From the NCBI GenBank assembly GCA_030141605.1, contig JAQGDQ010000232.1, forward strand, positions 188,001 through 248,000: a stretch of DNA of 60,000 nucleotides. The letters run 5' to 3'. The translations under genes were made by a program, and so were the position numbers. Positions 25,372 through 39,300 of this stretch are shown here, in pieces. The DNA comes from Tubiluchus corallicola (taxonomy: Eukaryota; Priapulida; Priapulimorpha; Priapulimorphida; Tubiluchidae). Each line of letters begins with the position of its first letter. Position 1 is the stretch's first letter. The notes under the pieces are model-generated. The model had not been told where the DNA came from, did not search any database, and saw only the letters and a program-made list of their open reading frames with translations.

Positions 25372-26286
25372 ATAGAATTCGGAGTTTCGAACACAAAATG
25401 ACGCTTAGGTTTAAAGGCGCAGCACACCTAAGAATGCTTTCTTTTTCGTAAAAGATGCCGTCGTTGGCTCTTTTTTCTGCGCATGAATGTGTAATTATTA
25501 TCGATTGCGCGGATCATTATTGAAAAATTAATTGAGCTAATAAAAGGTAGTGTGTGTTCAACCAGGCCAAGAGATCCTATCTCAGTACATGGTACATCAT
25601 TTCTAGTTATCAGAAAAGACAAAGGGCCTAAAATGTATATGTAAATGCACTTAGTTTCGTGCTAATCTCCAATTTCATCAATCATGAAAACACATGTTAA
25701 CCCCATCAACGTTGAAGCAAAGATGGAAAATTTAGATATTTAGAGAATTTGTACGGTTGCTAGCTAAAATTTAAGATGGCACAAGCCCGCTTGGGTGTGT
25801 AATTGGCTTGCCTAGTCTTGTTCTCTTTTAAAAAATAGTTTAAAATAAATAGTTTCGCCTTTATGCAGTTCTTATGCCTCTCAGTTTTGTGACTAACAAA
25901 ATCCCTGATGCACTTTTTGGTATTGAAAGTACAATTTCATATTTCATTTTTACTTTTGGAATTCAACGGCCATGAAAACATGGGCATAGGCGCATCATCT
26001 ACTAACAGGCTTGGGTGCTCCGAATTAGCTTATCTACAGCAAGGCATTATTTTTCAATTTCTTCTGTTGGTGTTCTTTATTATAATTATCGAGAACCACA
26101 CTAAAAAACTTAAATGTTTTTGAGAGCAGCGAGCACGGACAATTGTCGAGGCGCAATACTTTGTCACAGATAGCCAAGGTCAAATTTGATGTGATTCCAA
26201 ATAGTTAAATCTATTATTCGTAAATTTTATATAAATAGTAATTGTGTTAATGAAATTTTTATTATACTATCCTGTTTCTTGCATAG

Positions 26287-26347
26287 TATTGTATTGTATA
26301 CTAACTGTTGTTGTATTGTATTATATTGTATTGTATACTAACTGTTT
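26287..26347. repeat. Short tandem repeat with TATACTAACTGTT unit end
   Basis: The block ATTGTATTGTATACTAACTG occurs twice, separated by a TTGTATTGTATTAT-type spacer. It looks like local slippage or duplication in intergenic DNA. Confidence 0.8.
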
Positions 26348-28758
26348 TTATATGAGCAATGCTTGCAATAAAAACGTAACTTACTTATAATATTTGCAAA
26401 CAAATTTAATCAAACTTGTTTTGAGCATAAATTAAAGTGCGAATACAATAACCTCGACTTATCATTCGAATATTCGCAAAAACGATCTTACGCAAAAACT
26501 TATGAACTTTGTAAGAGCATTCTGATGGGTTATTTATCAAGCGCTTTTATGAAACTTTACTTATTTGCGAAACATTTTTAGGAAGTTCGTAGCTTAAGAA
26601 GCTTGACAAATCGCACGTAGTAACGATTTTACGAATAAACACATTTCAATATATATCAAACCCGTTTCATTAGTAACTAGTATAAATTATTTTTACTAAT
26701 TGTATTAGTTTGTGAAATTATTGCAGTTGTTTAGAAAAGATAGGCCTTTAAAATTTGAAATCATTTTGTATATATGCGTATTACTGCGTTTTTGAAACCT
26801 CTTTAAAGAGCTCTGAAAAATGAGGTAACCTTCTTGAAACGTCAAATGCCCGCCCATTTAAAAAAAAACTCAGGCAATTCTCAATCTATTTTGAAGGGTG
26901 TGCTTTTGTTGTACTTGTGTAGCAGATTTGGTGCTTTTCTACGATTCCTCCCATTTTTTCTTGAAATTGCTGAAGTTATAATTATTCTTAAAATTATATA
27001 TATAGTCATGTGTTGTTTTGTGGCTGTTAGGCCTGTGGTAATTTATTTTTTCCAATATAAACCACCCTCATTAACGGATTTGTGTGCTACAGGTATTATA
27101 TGCATATAGCTCTGACTGACACAATAATGCTACATTTGCAATTTCCATTATAAAATCAATACATATTATGCTGGTTAGCATGCGCCAGGTAAAGTGAATC
27201 AGTTATAACAGGTACGGCCTGCAGGTAATCAAAGATCTTGCTGCATATACGGATAAACAGATGAATCAGTGGGATAGGAAAGATTGAATAACGTGTGGTT
27301 TGTGTAAATTGTGGGTTTCTAGAAATTTCCTAACATGTGACGTTTCATTTGATAGGTATGAGGTTTTAACCTTTTTAACTCATGTTGTGGTGGGTATGAT
27401 CGTGATGGCAAACTTAGCTATTGGGGGGTTGGAGGATGGTGGTCGGGTATGTGTGAGCAGGGCCACTTTAAGCTAGTTTTATTTTTGGCCATTCTCTAAC
27501 GAAAGTTGTTAGGATAATGTTTAAATCGAACCTCTGAAGTTAGTGTTTTTTACAAGTCAGTACTAATGATTGTAAGAAAGTAACAAATAACAAGTATTAT
27601 AATAGGCGAAATTCAAGACACAACTTTAGAGCAAACACTAGCGGCTTTGTTAAATAATTTAACTCTATTTTTTAAATTGTATGTTATTCTTGCAGTAGAC
27701 CTGCGTTAGTTTAAACACAATTTATTGATTCGAGCAGATAGTTTTAACAACTGATAAGCATTTTTCCGTGCAAAATACACAATACAATTACAATTAAACG
27801 TTAGCAACACAATTATATTATTCTTACTGTACAATCTAATATACTGTAACCATGAAAATTCTATGAACTAATTTGAACTCAGAGTCAGCGTAACTACTTA
27901 AGGCGGCTAATCAGATTCATAAAAAATTCAACTTGATCAAAAATTATATAGCTCGATTTATAATTTAATTTTTGATTTCCATTAAGATGTATATGTGTAA
28001 GTTCACTACTCGCTAAATTATGCAAGTTAATTGAATATGAATTTAGTGCCAGGAAATAAAAAAGTAGGAATAACTGCTGCGCTTGACTGACTTAGATAAA
28101 CATAGGACAAGTAATTTTGAAATGTTCACAGGTGTTAAAAGCTGTGCCACAATTTTAGTTTGATGAAACAAAAGAACCATTTTTGCATTCTCTAACTAAT
28201 AAATCAAATTTCAATTGGTTAAAGCAATATGAATTCACTAATAGCCAGATCCTTTGTTTGATAAGCCTTATTGCTAACAATTTACGAAGAACTAAACTTT
28301 AATTAACCAGTCTGATGCATAAGATTCAGCTTAATACTCTAAATGTTGATGTATTTTTTTGAAAGCGCGTTTCTGTATCCTTTTTCATTTGCAGCACCCG
28401 TCGAACAGAAGGGGGTGAGGCGAACGGCGGTTTTGTGATATGGAATATCATTAATATTGCATTTAAAGCTTGTCTTATGTACATAAATAAAAAAGGAAAA
28501 TAGATGTGTTCTAGAAATAATTAAATGTACACTTAATGACTTTGTTAGTTAAATCTTAGTTGCTCAGCTAAATTCAACCGTTAAAATAAGTCGTTAAAAT
28601 TAAAATAATTGGATAACTGTTTAAATAATACTCACTATAGGTTTGTTTTGTGGTCTAGTAAGGCCGTAGTCTGTTATGCTTGTTATACAGACTTGCAACC
28701 ACTACACGTGAAGAAATTTTAATACATGCTTTTGTTTGAATTTTTAGATGTTGAAGTC

Positions 28759-31700
28759 ATGTGGCAGAAATCACTGCTACTAGTCTTCTATCAGGTAATA
28801 TTTCATTTGTTCATCTAGAAATTTAACACGTTACAAAATCCGTTACAATAGGTTAACTGAGGAAAATAAATTAGTTCTCAATACGATAATCAACGTGGTA
28901 AGTTTGTGAATGGCAAACAAAATTTGAGTAGATAGTTTGATTTCAGTACTAAATTTGCAGATTTGCTTCCAATGCTAACTAGACTTGTTGGTCAGACTTC
29001 AATGTCGGAAAATCTTTGTTTAATAATAACAATACTTTTAATAGTAAACAATTTGAGACATAATTCAACCTATTTAATTCTGAAATCACATGTTTGTGTA
29101 ACAATGAGTATGGTTGCAGAATAACCATGCAGTACGCAATCAATTATTAATCTCACGTCTTTATAACAATCATCAATATTCAGAAGGCAGACGCTGTCAA
29201 TATCTTGAGTCAGACGAAATACAATGACATTGAGAATGCGGTTCCAGAGGCGTGCTTTTCATTATGCAGTGTGTATTATTTAGAGAACCTTCCCTGTATT
29301 AAAGTTATTTTCAGATTTAGGATTTAGATAAAACTATAATTAAACTATTGTAACTTAGACTATAAGCCCGCAACAAGTCTAATTTGCCTATTTCTCGTTA
29401 TTGTAAGTAAACATTGCGCAATGTTTGGTAAATTAATGTGACTATATAATAAAAGGTAATTATGACAGGCTATTTAACTTCCGTTACTCCATGAGAAGCT
29501 GACTGGTTGTCTCCTAGGTACCTGTTCGGCTGTTTATACCGCATATCGAAAGCATAGGGGGGGGGGAGATATTGTTCTCCCAGGGAATAATCATCCAGCT
29601 TGTTTATTTTATTAGTTGTTTTTCTTTGCTTTTCCTACTCACTGTCAAAGAATAAAACGAGTTCCGATCTAGTAGCAGCTACAAAGCTAAAAGACCTCGA
29701 AAAAGTTGTAGCACTTCTGTTTATGGTGGGTCAGACAGGCGAATGGTTACGTCGTCCCAAAGCTGGCTAGTAAACGGACCGGTGACTGCATCTGGGCTAT
29801 GTGTTCCGATTAAGGAGGCCACACACACATTTTTTCCAATCCTGGTCGCATGTAAGAGCATTATCTTTTATAAAGAGCATTGCTACTAGATTCTGGTCTA
29901 ACCGTAACGACCAACAGTCATCAACATTAGCAGTAGGCTCTATCACTGAGTGTTAGATTCCGGCCTGAAGCGTGCCAAGCTGTGCTATAAGGTTTAGTAG
30001 ACAGAGCTGATTACAGAAGAGAGTCAGTGTAGACACTTATCTCTGACTAGAAAAAACTCTCCACGCCTTTTTCAGCTTATGTCCAGTTAGCCAAGTTCAT
30101 TTCTCTGCATTTGAATACAGGCGAGGGAAAATCCCAAAAGAGAGCTTTGTCATAGTACGTAGTCTTAAGGTGTGGGTCAGGTGAATGGGGTACTTTTTAT
30201 ATCTGCATGGTGCCAACAGAAACTATTGATAGAAAAATTTGAGGTGTTTCTTCAAAGCAAATGTAAAGCGGATATAGCAGCCATGAAAAATGGGGGATTA
30301 AACGCTACTTTCGTCTAAATGAATCCGTAACGACGAAGCCATTTAACATTCAAAGCTCTTAAACATACGTACCAGCTTGTACGGGCTCCATACAAACATT
30401 ATTGCATTAATAAAATAATAACGCAAAGCGCATTTGGGCTGACACACTGACCTACATTAACAATTTTAATGAATTTTCTATAGGCATAACGTTTTCTTCG
30501 TGTTTTCATAGCGTATGTGTGATAAAATTTTTGTACGCCATACATTTTGAATTTATATTAATACAATATTTTAGTGAATTCACGCTGTTTGTACATTTAA
30601 TTCATGCTGAACTGTGTTCACGAATTCCATTTTCTACTTTGCAGTTGTGTGTAGTGACTATCATAGGACAAAACTTGATAGGTAAGGAATTCCTCGATAT
30701 TGCATGTGGTGTATAAGATACTATAAACAAAGTACTTTTAGGCTCTACTTTTTAAGGTAAAACGTAGATTGATAATATTGAATGTAAATGAGTCTTGGAT
30801 TGCTAATACACGGTAAACACTAGTTGGTTCATGTTCATCCATATTGAATATAGGTTTATATGCTATTTCGGTGACTAGGTTTACAGACCATAAGCGAATT
30901 ATACCAGAGCAGCTTTCGTTTCGGGAGTACAGAATTCAGTCCTGGCTAAGCCAATATTATATTCTTGATATAAAATTCTTGAATTGATGATGTTAAAATC
31001 AAGTTATTTCTTCGCGTCAGGTAACAGTATTATTCAGGCTGTCTATTATTAATATTAGTTTAGCTCCATGCAACACTTCATTAGCCTCGTATGTATCGCC
31101 GATATATTGTGAAAAATGAAGCACAGACATCGAATTCGTGGGTGTACTTTCTCAGGATATTGAAAATCATGAAAAACATCTTTGGGCGACTTTATAAGTG
31201 GGCGGAGCTTTATTGCAGTATGGCTAGCAAAGTTTCTGATTAATATTTACATGAAATTTACATCTTTGCGGTATTAATTAAATGAATGAAGGTTTAGCAG
31301 GTAGCTGCATGTTAATTCAACTGAGCACATTCTGAATCTTTTTTTCAAACAATAATACTTAATTCTGTTATTATAAATATATATGTACCAGCTAATAAAC
31401 TAATGTTTTCTGTTTACAGAGTGCTGAACGTTCTCAATAAGTTTTAAGTATATTTAATCCATTTTTTATTTAACAGATAAAAAAGTCGACTGTAAAGACA
31501 GTTCACTTACAGTGGCACTTGAGTTTGACACAATATTTAGCGGACTAGTGTACGCCAACAACTACAATGATAGGTCGAGGTGTCGAACACAAGGACGCTC
31601 AAGAGAGGTGCGATTAAGTCTGCGCCATGACAGCTGTGGAATGTACAGTTCACAAAATGTAAGAAATGAACAAATTTCATTAATGCATTATTTGTTACAA

Positions 31701-34610
31701 AGTTGTCAAAGTTAAATACAATCAAACAGAGTAAGATTTACCAGTATGGGAAACCTTTATTAACGATTATCTATGAAAATGCCAAACAAAAGTTGATTTG
31801 TGCAACATAGTTGAATAATTAAGTATTGCGGGACATCTTTCCCATGAATGCTTAACGAAAATGCACACAAAAATATACACACAATACACTTTTGTGCCAA
31901 AAATACAAATTCAGCAATGTGGGAGGTCTTTTTAAAGGAATGCAACCTTGTTTGTTCTACGTTTTTTAGTGTAACAAGGCTTACAAATACTAAATTCTGA
32001 AATCTAGAATTTGTACTGATTTTTTGATTTTTCTAAATACACAGCGCTGTTCCTGTACCACGTACCAAGGCTGTTTTCCATTAAATTCAGAGATACTTAA
32101 TTGACTGCACATATTGGTCAGTAAAATAAACTAGCAGTAATATTGTTGTAGGGAAGAGTTCAGGAAGTTACAGTGGTAGCACAGAGGAATGCCAAGGTGA
32201 TAACTCAGGCAGACAACTTCTTTCACGTGACATGTGACTACTTGCTGTCTCACAACGTTTCATTAAATTTTGGAATTGGTGTAGAGTAAGTCATCACGTT
32301 TGAAAGATAATCAACAATTTTTGTCATTGATTGCAGTATCTCTTTTTTCATTTCATATATAATTATAAGTCACTTGTATCATTTGTTTTATTAAAGAATT
32401 CCAAGGTTCAAATTCTTTTCTAAGTCTTCTGTTAACTGGAAAACAGAGAAATTGTCACTCAAATCTCTGTAAAACATTTGAACCATGTTATGAACAAAAC
32501 TTTTTCAGTGAGCCTCCTGTGAATTTATTAGAAGCACCTGCTATCACTAAAGAAGTTCTGGAACTGAAGATTATTCCAGACACAGACTCGAGCAAACAAA
32601 TAACTGATGCAATTGTTGGTGAAAAACTCTATCTTGCTGTAGAAATGAGTGAAGGACAAGGTAAAGAAAACAATAAAGCCAAAAGACTACTTACTTCTAT
32701 TGACTATGGAACCTAATACTGTACTTATAATAAACAGATGATAGTTAGGTTTATAGAGATATCTTTAACCTTTCATTTCGCAGCTGCTGCATTATTTGGG
32801 TAAATATAAGTCTTGGTGTGGAAAGCCTTTACCGCGGGACTCACTATTACAAGACATTTAATTTCTTGCTAGGTTTTAGTAGAGTAAAGACAATGCTTTT
32901 GGAACATAGCTGCATTTATGCAAGTGTTACCAAATTAAGCATTTTGCTATAATCTAAATACAAGCCAAGTTTAGACCAATTTGAAATAAACTCGTTTAGC
33001 TAATTAATAAAGGAGTATTTTCCTTTTTAGATGTATTTGACGACTTTTTCCTTCATTCATGTTTTGCAACCAATCAAGATAATACTGTTATTATACAACT
33101 TGTCGACGATAATGGGTAAGAAGTTCTGATTTTTCAAGCATCAATCCTTTCATTGTGTAATTTGAGTAGGAAATGCATTCATTCAAATGATTCAATATTA
33201 ACAACCATATGTTACAAGACTCTGAAGACAAATTGTTTGAAAAATATTATCTATAAAATCAGAAACAGGTAGAAATTTTTGTATTGCAGGTGTGCCAATA
33301 CAGACATCCCAAGTATGGTATTATCCCCAAGTGTTCGATCGCAACGTCGACCAAGAATGAAGTACATCAGTATTGCAGCTTTCAAGTTTCCAGAAGCAGA
33401 AACTGTCCAGTTTACTTGCCAAGCAAGGTTATGCAAGCCTGACCAGTTGCAGTGTTCATCGGTAAGTACATCTTGCAATCAATGCAAACCTGCAAATACG
33501 AATTATTAAAATGTTTATTTGTGTAAGACATTATCAGAAAAATGTTCATTTGCATGTTTTGGGTAGGTAAACTGAGCCTATAAGTACTAGACACTCCATG
33601 AAAGTTTGGAGAATCGTTATATTCATCTGCAAATGCTGTACATTCGATAAACATTTAAACAAATTACTGTTCAACAGTGTTGGGTAATAACATGTTTCTT
33701 TCTTTTTTTGCATGTTTTTTTTCCAATTCAAACATAGTCTCTGTCTAAGAACTGTTAAAACCTATTTTGCAAACCACTTGAGCAGCACCCAAAACTAGCA
33801 TATTAGACCAACCTGCTATGCTATGTCGTGTTGATATTACATACACCAAACCACATTTTACGTTTTGCGTTAGCAATGTAGATCAGTATCAGCACGAAGA
33901 AATCGTGTTCGGCGTGACGTGGATGATGCTCCAGGTGGACAAGAAAACACAGATCCAGATGAAACAGAAGTTCACAAGTCTATACGAGTGCACACGCCTA
34001 CTGACGAACTTACACCAGTTGATGAAGGCAAGCCCTTAATTTAAGCATTTTTAAGGAAAAAGTGATATAGTAATTGACACTATAACCAGTGTAAAGAATT
34101 TCGTAGATGCTCACAGGATTGGTTAGGGACAATGGTTCTTGTGTATTGTTGCATTTTCAACAATTGAGATATTCATGATGATGGCATGTACTTGGAGTTA
34201 GTCAGGAGTACACATTGATTTTATTTTATTGTTTAGGTCCTACAGATAAGCCGGATTTGACACACAGATACTGTTTCACACTTACATACTTGACAATAGC
34301 TGCAGCATTTCTGCTTGCATTGTTGATCAGCACCATAGTCTCTTGTGCTTGTTTGTGCACAAAGTACTCCAACATCTACAAAGAACGCGAGAAGCTTAGG
34401 TCACGTCATGAACGATTGCGCCAAGAAATGGCATGCTATATCAACCCTGCCATGTTCAAGATTCCACGTCCAATGGTCAGCCCTGACCCGCCAATGTCAG
34501 AATTTGAAGGGACAACAATAAGGACCGACTCACCAGCCGTGGAGAGAGATCACGAAGTTGAGAATGTAAATAATGATGGTGATCACACGTATGCAACTAT
34601 GCAGAACTAA
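28759..34610 (+). CDS. ZP-domain type I membrane protein (complete, 9 exons)
   Basis: Exons: 28759-28794, 30645-30681, 31477-31658, 32152-32285, 32509-32660, 33031-33115, 33290-33461, 33874-34027, 34237-34610, giving 441 aa with all phases consistent. The first two exons form a signal peptide (MWQKSLLLVFYQ, then LCVVTIIGQ). The ZP domain follows at about residues 29-270, opening VDCKDSSLTVALEFDTIFSG and closing with a cysteine cluster (CQARLCKPDQLQCSSQC). A basic furin-type site RRNRVRR (274-280) lies just after, where ZP proteins are usually cleaved. An acidic linker, a transmembrane helix at about 331-357 and a charged cytoplasmic tail ending HTYATMQN complete it. ZP modules polymerise into extracellular filaments. 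No extra EGF or CUB module is present. The exon 8 donor is GC (34028), the only non-GT donor in my models. The start follows a T-rich AG by 11 bases. Exons 1-2 are short and less certain than the rest. Confidence 0.85.
29500..30470. other. Less AT-rich block inside intron 1 of the ZP gene
   Basis: Roughly 1 kb that reads as visibly richer in G and C than the rest of the intron, with a run of nine to ten G near 29560. It has no long open frame, and I could not identify terminal repeats. It may be an old non-coding insertion; I cannot define its borders from sequence alone. Confidence 0.3.
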
Positions 34611-36152
34611 TGTAAATAAGCAATGTTTGTTAGTTTGTACATTTTTCAGTGCAAGTTATTTTTGTAGCTTCTTCTCCAAGTTGTCAATTTGTCATGTTTG
34701 TAAATAACGCACTATTTTTGTTTTAGTTTGCAAGAGAGTCAGCAGTTAGTTTAGTTCCATGCTTAATTGCTAGTATGTGGTGTGGACTGACCTAATTTGT
34801 GGTTGAAAATTTTAAATGATGATTTTTATTTTGCAGAAAATTATAACAGATGAACAGGAGACAGGATTAGTTTAGGCTTATTTTTTTAAAGAGAATATTC
34901 ATGTCTTAACAGTAATGATGTTTTGAAGGTACATTGGAGAAACTTGTACATAATGCTCTTAGCATTATTTCTTGAAATGTTAACTTTACATCGTCTGGTA
35001 TTGCAGACAAAACTTCTTTAAGAAAAAACATAACTGGCGCTTTATTAGAAACATTGCGTAAAATTTCTAGAAATACACGTGCGTCATCAAATATTTTACC
35101 ACTTGCTTCTATTACATAGTCAGTATGATCCTAGTCAATTGATTTGTGCAATAAATTTAATAAGACAATTAAGATTTGGGAGTCTACAGTAACACTGTGT
35201 ATAGTGTACAGGATATGAGATACATGACCAAATTTATGTCGCATTTAACTGTTAATACGTGTACATGATTGTAAAAAACAGGTACAGCTTTTAAAAGGAC
35301 TTAAATGTATAAGGCAGACAATAAACATGAAGCATCACCTAGAGAAAGTGAAGGAAAACGACTGCATGCATACAATTGCTTTGCAAATTGGTTTGATCTG
35401 CCAACTTGACAGTAACATGTTGCCAGCCAGCAAAAAAAAAAGAAAAAACACGCATACCAAGACATTCTTTACGGAGTATAATTTCACAGAGAAAAATTTT
35501 CTGATTTTGAAAGTGTAGTTTATGTGCTCCTTTAGGTTAGCCATTATATTAATCTGTTCAAACCACTGAACTGTCTGAACGCCTGTAGGTAGAAAAGAAA
35601 AACTGACGAACTTCAACATCTCCTTAGTTTGTATAATCTATAAAACTGAAATTACTGACTTAAAAGTTTAATGACATTGGATTTCATTATCTGCACTGAC
35701 AATAAACTTATATAAAATGGTGCAGATAATAAACTTATATAAAATATGGCCAAGATGCGGGAAAAATTTTGTTAGGAGTGTGCACATTAGCTATGCATTG
35801 ATAAGTCAATTTTCAAGACCCCATCTGAGGCAGAGAAAAACAGGAGCAGAGAGTGAACAGATAAAGAGAGCATTTGATGCATAGATTTTGTGCAACTTTC
35901 TATGGTAGCTTCTACCATCAAACGTTGCATCGATTCTACTGAGAAATTATTGTAGCTGTGGCACTTGTGGATTACTTCCCATGAGCGTTCTTACATAACA
36001 GTGGAAGTGGAGCGATAGGCCAATGTGTTAGACGTTAAAAATGAAAAACTAACCACAAAAGTGGTAAAAACAATTTTATTATAAAAATGATTTGCATAAT
36101 TTGACATTTTTTAAAAGTACTAATAATTGTAATATGCAAATTATTTAATGGA
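34611..36152. other. 3' flank between convergent ZP gene and chitin synthase copy 1
   Basis: It contains the ZP gene 3' UTR, with AATAAA hexamers at 35150-35155 and 35320-35325. The minus-strand frame at 35335-35619 and the plus-strand frame at 35327-35518 are low-complexity and overlap each other. No gene is called. The homology between the two chitin synthase copies begins at about 36153. Confidence 0.55.
35150..35155 (+). terminator. Poly(A) signal of the ZP gene
   Basis: AATAAA about 540 bases after the stop codon; a second one follows at 35320. Which is used cannot be told from the sequence. Confidence 0.45.
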
Positions 36153-36273
36153 AAGAATTTCCAATCGACAAAATTTGTGTAAGAGTTTCAAAATTACAAG
36201 CATAATTTAAATTAAGTTATTTTTAAGAAAGTTTGGATCTTTTGTTGAAACAGCATGACAAAGAACAGAATTC

Positions 36274-36279
36274 TTTATT
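36274..36279 (-). terminator. Poly(A) signal of chitin synthase copy 1
   Basis: AATAAA on the minus strand, about 110 bases after the stop codon. The same hexamer is conserved at the equivalent place in copy 2 (51256-51261). Confidence 0.6.
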
Positions 36280-36387
36280 ACAGTGTTTGCAAGTTCAGAA
36301 ACTGACATGACCTTTAAGGAAAGAGTAACAGTCACCTGCACAGCAGAATGCTGCTATGGGTCTAGATTTTAAATTCTTAGCAACTTG

Positions 36388-39300
36388 CTAATCAGCTAAT
36401 GCCTTTACTTTGTAGATTATCATAGAAAGTATTTGCATAAGTAAAACAAACATGTAAGCAGAAAAAGTAATAATATAAACCGGAGAGACAGATAAAGTTC
36501 GATCAAGAAACCATGATACATGTGTAGACTTATCTAAGTCATAAATTATTCCTACAACTATGTAAACAAAGTTTACACAAAAGATGAAAATAGTTGAAAT
36601 ATTTCGTATATTCTTCATCTCACTCAAAACCTAAAACAAAAAAATCTTCTTTAGAACCTTACAATGGCCTGGAAAATGGATATTTTGCTTAAAAATTACA
36701 TTGTTTGAGTTTTAACTGAGTAATGGATTTTGGTTTGACTTTTTGACTTGCAAAGTTTAGGATTCATTGTTTTTGCACAGTTATTAAAGCATTTTATAAA
36801 TTCTTATTTCCTTTATTTACCAGAAGGCAGGGATTACAACATTTATCTTAACATACCTTTTTATGACGTTGTTTTGTCACTGAACTTGGGGCGAGGTAGG
36901 AAGATATGAGATTTTTCCAGAAAATTACTTCCCGTTCATCAAGCATTTCATAATCTTGAGAGTTTTCTGAAGTGTTCAAAGCTGATTACTATAGAAAAAT
37001 CATATTATTATAAAGATCTGACATACAAAGCACATAACTAAGCAAACAGTAACTTTCCAAGAATAAGAATCTGTACTAGGAGCACAAATATGAGTTTAGG
37101 ATTAACTGCATTTAATTCTTAGTTATGAATGATGTAACATGGAAAAAAATCATGTAGTATTGAATTCCATTGTAACTTAAAACTAAAACAGTATGCTAAT
37201 TTTGCAATATTTTTGCATGAATATTAGGTAAACAGTAGAAGTTCGAATTAGTTTAAGCAGTATTGCATAATCATGTGAAACAATGATGTGCTTATGAAAA
37301 ATCACAAAGTTAACCAGTTACGTCATAACTTTTAAGTAAATGGCTGCAACCACTGAACATGAAAATTTCTATACAGAAGTAGTGTAACTGAACTTTATCC
37401 TTACAGATAGTTTTTGCAAATTCTTTTTATATTTTTCTAAATTTAAGTGATAATAGTAAAATAAACCCAACAAGCTAAGTGACTCATCTTTTCTTTGAAT
37501 AGTGCTTAGGCACTTTATAGCACCGAAATATAGCTTAGAACCAATCGTGGAAGCATTTTTGGTGCAAAAAATTAACTTTTGTTCTAGACATTTTCATTAA
37601 AAATGAACACTGAAATGATTCTCTTTCTGTACCTGTGTTACAGTAACAGTCAGCCAAAATTTTCACATCAGGTTTTATGGAAAATGTATCATTGTACATT
37701 TTGCATCCGTCTATTGATTCTAATAACTTGGTAACAATTTTCCTGCTGAGAGGTCTACCAGGTTTGGAGAAAAAATACAACAGAGTGCAAAAGCTTTTTA
37801 ACAACAACCATTTGATCTTCTGGTACATGGTATTCGCTTTGCCTAAAACGAGAAAATTCTGAGTAAATAAAAAATCAACATTAGTGTAAAAGTACAGCAA
37901 TCCTGGCAGGTCACTGCTGAGCGATGAGGTGACTTGTACACGTGATGGGGGCTGTGCATTTTCCCCCGAGGCTATGCAGTGAGGCTATGTTTACCAATTC
38001 AGGTAATTTCGGCCAAATGTTGGTGAAGTGGTCATCAGATTTTACGGGAAAGGACTCCAATGGAAATATAGTTTCTTTTAAGCTTTAAAGATACATTAGC
38101 TTCTATTAGTTTACAGACTACCCATAATTGGTGGCATTTTGGTCATAAATGTCTTCAGCTGGTATATATTGTAACTCATGAGACACAATTATCAACGGTG
38201 TGCTCGGGCAGTTGTTATAATTGTCAGCTAAATTTTTTTAGAGGTAGAGGTGCTTACGTGTTATGTTAAAGTTCAAAAACTAATACGGTTCTATTTAAAC
38301 CCTATTTCACATTGTTGTCATGGCTAAAGAACTGACCCCCAGCAGAAATTTGTCGGGAAAGATCTGCAAAAATGGGGACAGTAAATTGATGTAATTCTGA
38401 ATGTGATATTCAAATATTTTAATATTTTTTACATGTGATTATATAGCAGAACTTACTAGAGATCCTGGTAAACTTTTTATTCCTAATTGTAAGTGAACAA
38501 GCCTGTTGACTGCCTGAGAATTCCCGAGTTCCCCAGGAAATGATGTTCATGTTACATATGGCATAAATCAGTGTTATCAAATAATAAGATGGTGCTCCAA
38601 GAACAAAAACTATCTGAAATATAAAGCAGATAGCTTAGGATTGACGTTGATCAACGATAAAGACAATTTTCAACTGATATAAATTTATTGGATAAGAAAA
38701 ACAAAAGTTTAATAATGTATAAAAGATTAGTTACATCGGTTAGTAAAAATGAACGACTAATAAAAATAGCTCTAAAAACTTCTCTGTTTGTCAAATTTTG
38801 AACAATTAAAAATGGCAAAAAACTTTCATTATTATAGCAGCTGATTTTATAAGAAGCTTAATATATTTTATTGATTTTTAAGAGTGAGACATTTCGAACA
38901 AAAAAAATCACAAAAAAAACTTTTGTTGATTATTTCCTGAGAAAACTTCATTATCAAAAGTTATGGAATGTGTTTAATTAAACTTCAACTTACCAGCATT
39001 ACCAAGTTGAGATCGTTTCTGTGACACACAAAGCTAGCAATGAAAGGTGCAAAACATCCTAGCAGTAAAAACGCTGAACTTGACATGTGACTGGCAGCGA
39101 AGATATTGATAAACAAGCCCACCATTGACAAGAAACTTAAAATGCCGTAAAAAATGGTCAAAAATTTCGCATAAGCAAACTGAAAATAAAATTGGGTACT
39201 ATAAAATCAGATACTATAATTTGTTAATATAAAAGAAAGCTAATATTAATAGACCGGCAAAAAATCCATGTTTTCCTAACTGCCCAGTGCAAAAGTCTTC

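Larger units (their letters stand above)
23151..28657. other. Intergenic region between MCM6 and the ZP-domain gene
   Basis: About 5.5 kb of AT-rich DNA. Open frames at 23782-23988 (both strands), 25428-25622, 25908-26123 and 26834-27109 are short, overlapping or hydrophobic. They show no recognisable domain or paired splice sites, so I do not call genes. A hairpin-forming inverted repeat (25313-25371) and a short tandem repeat (26287-26347) are listed separately. Confidence 0.5.
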
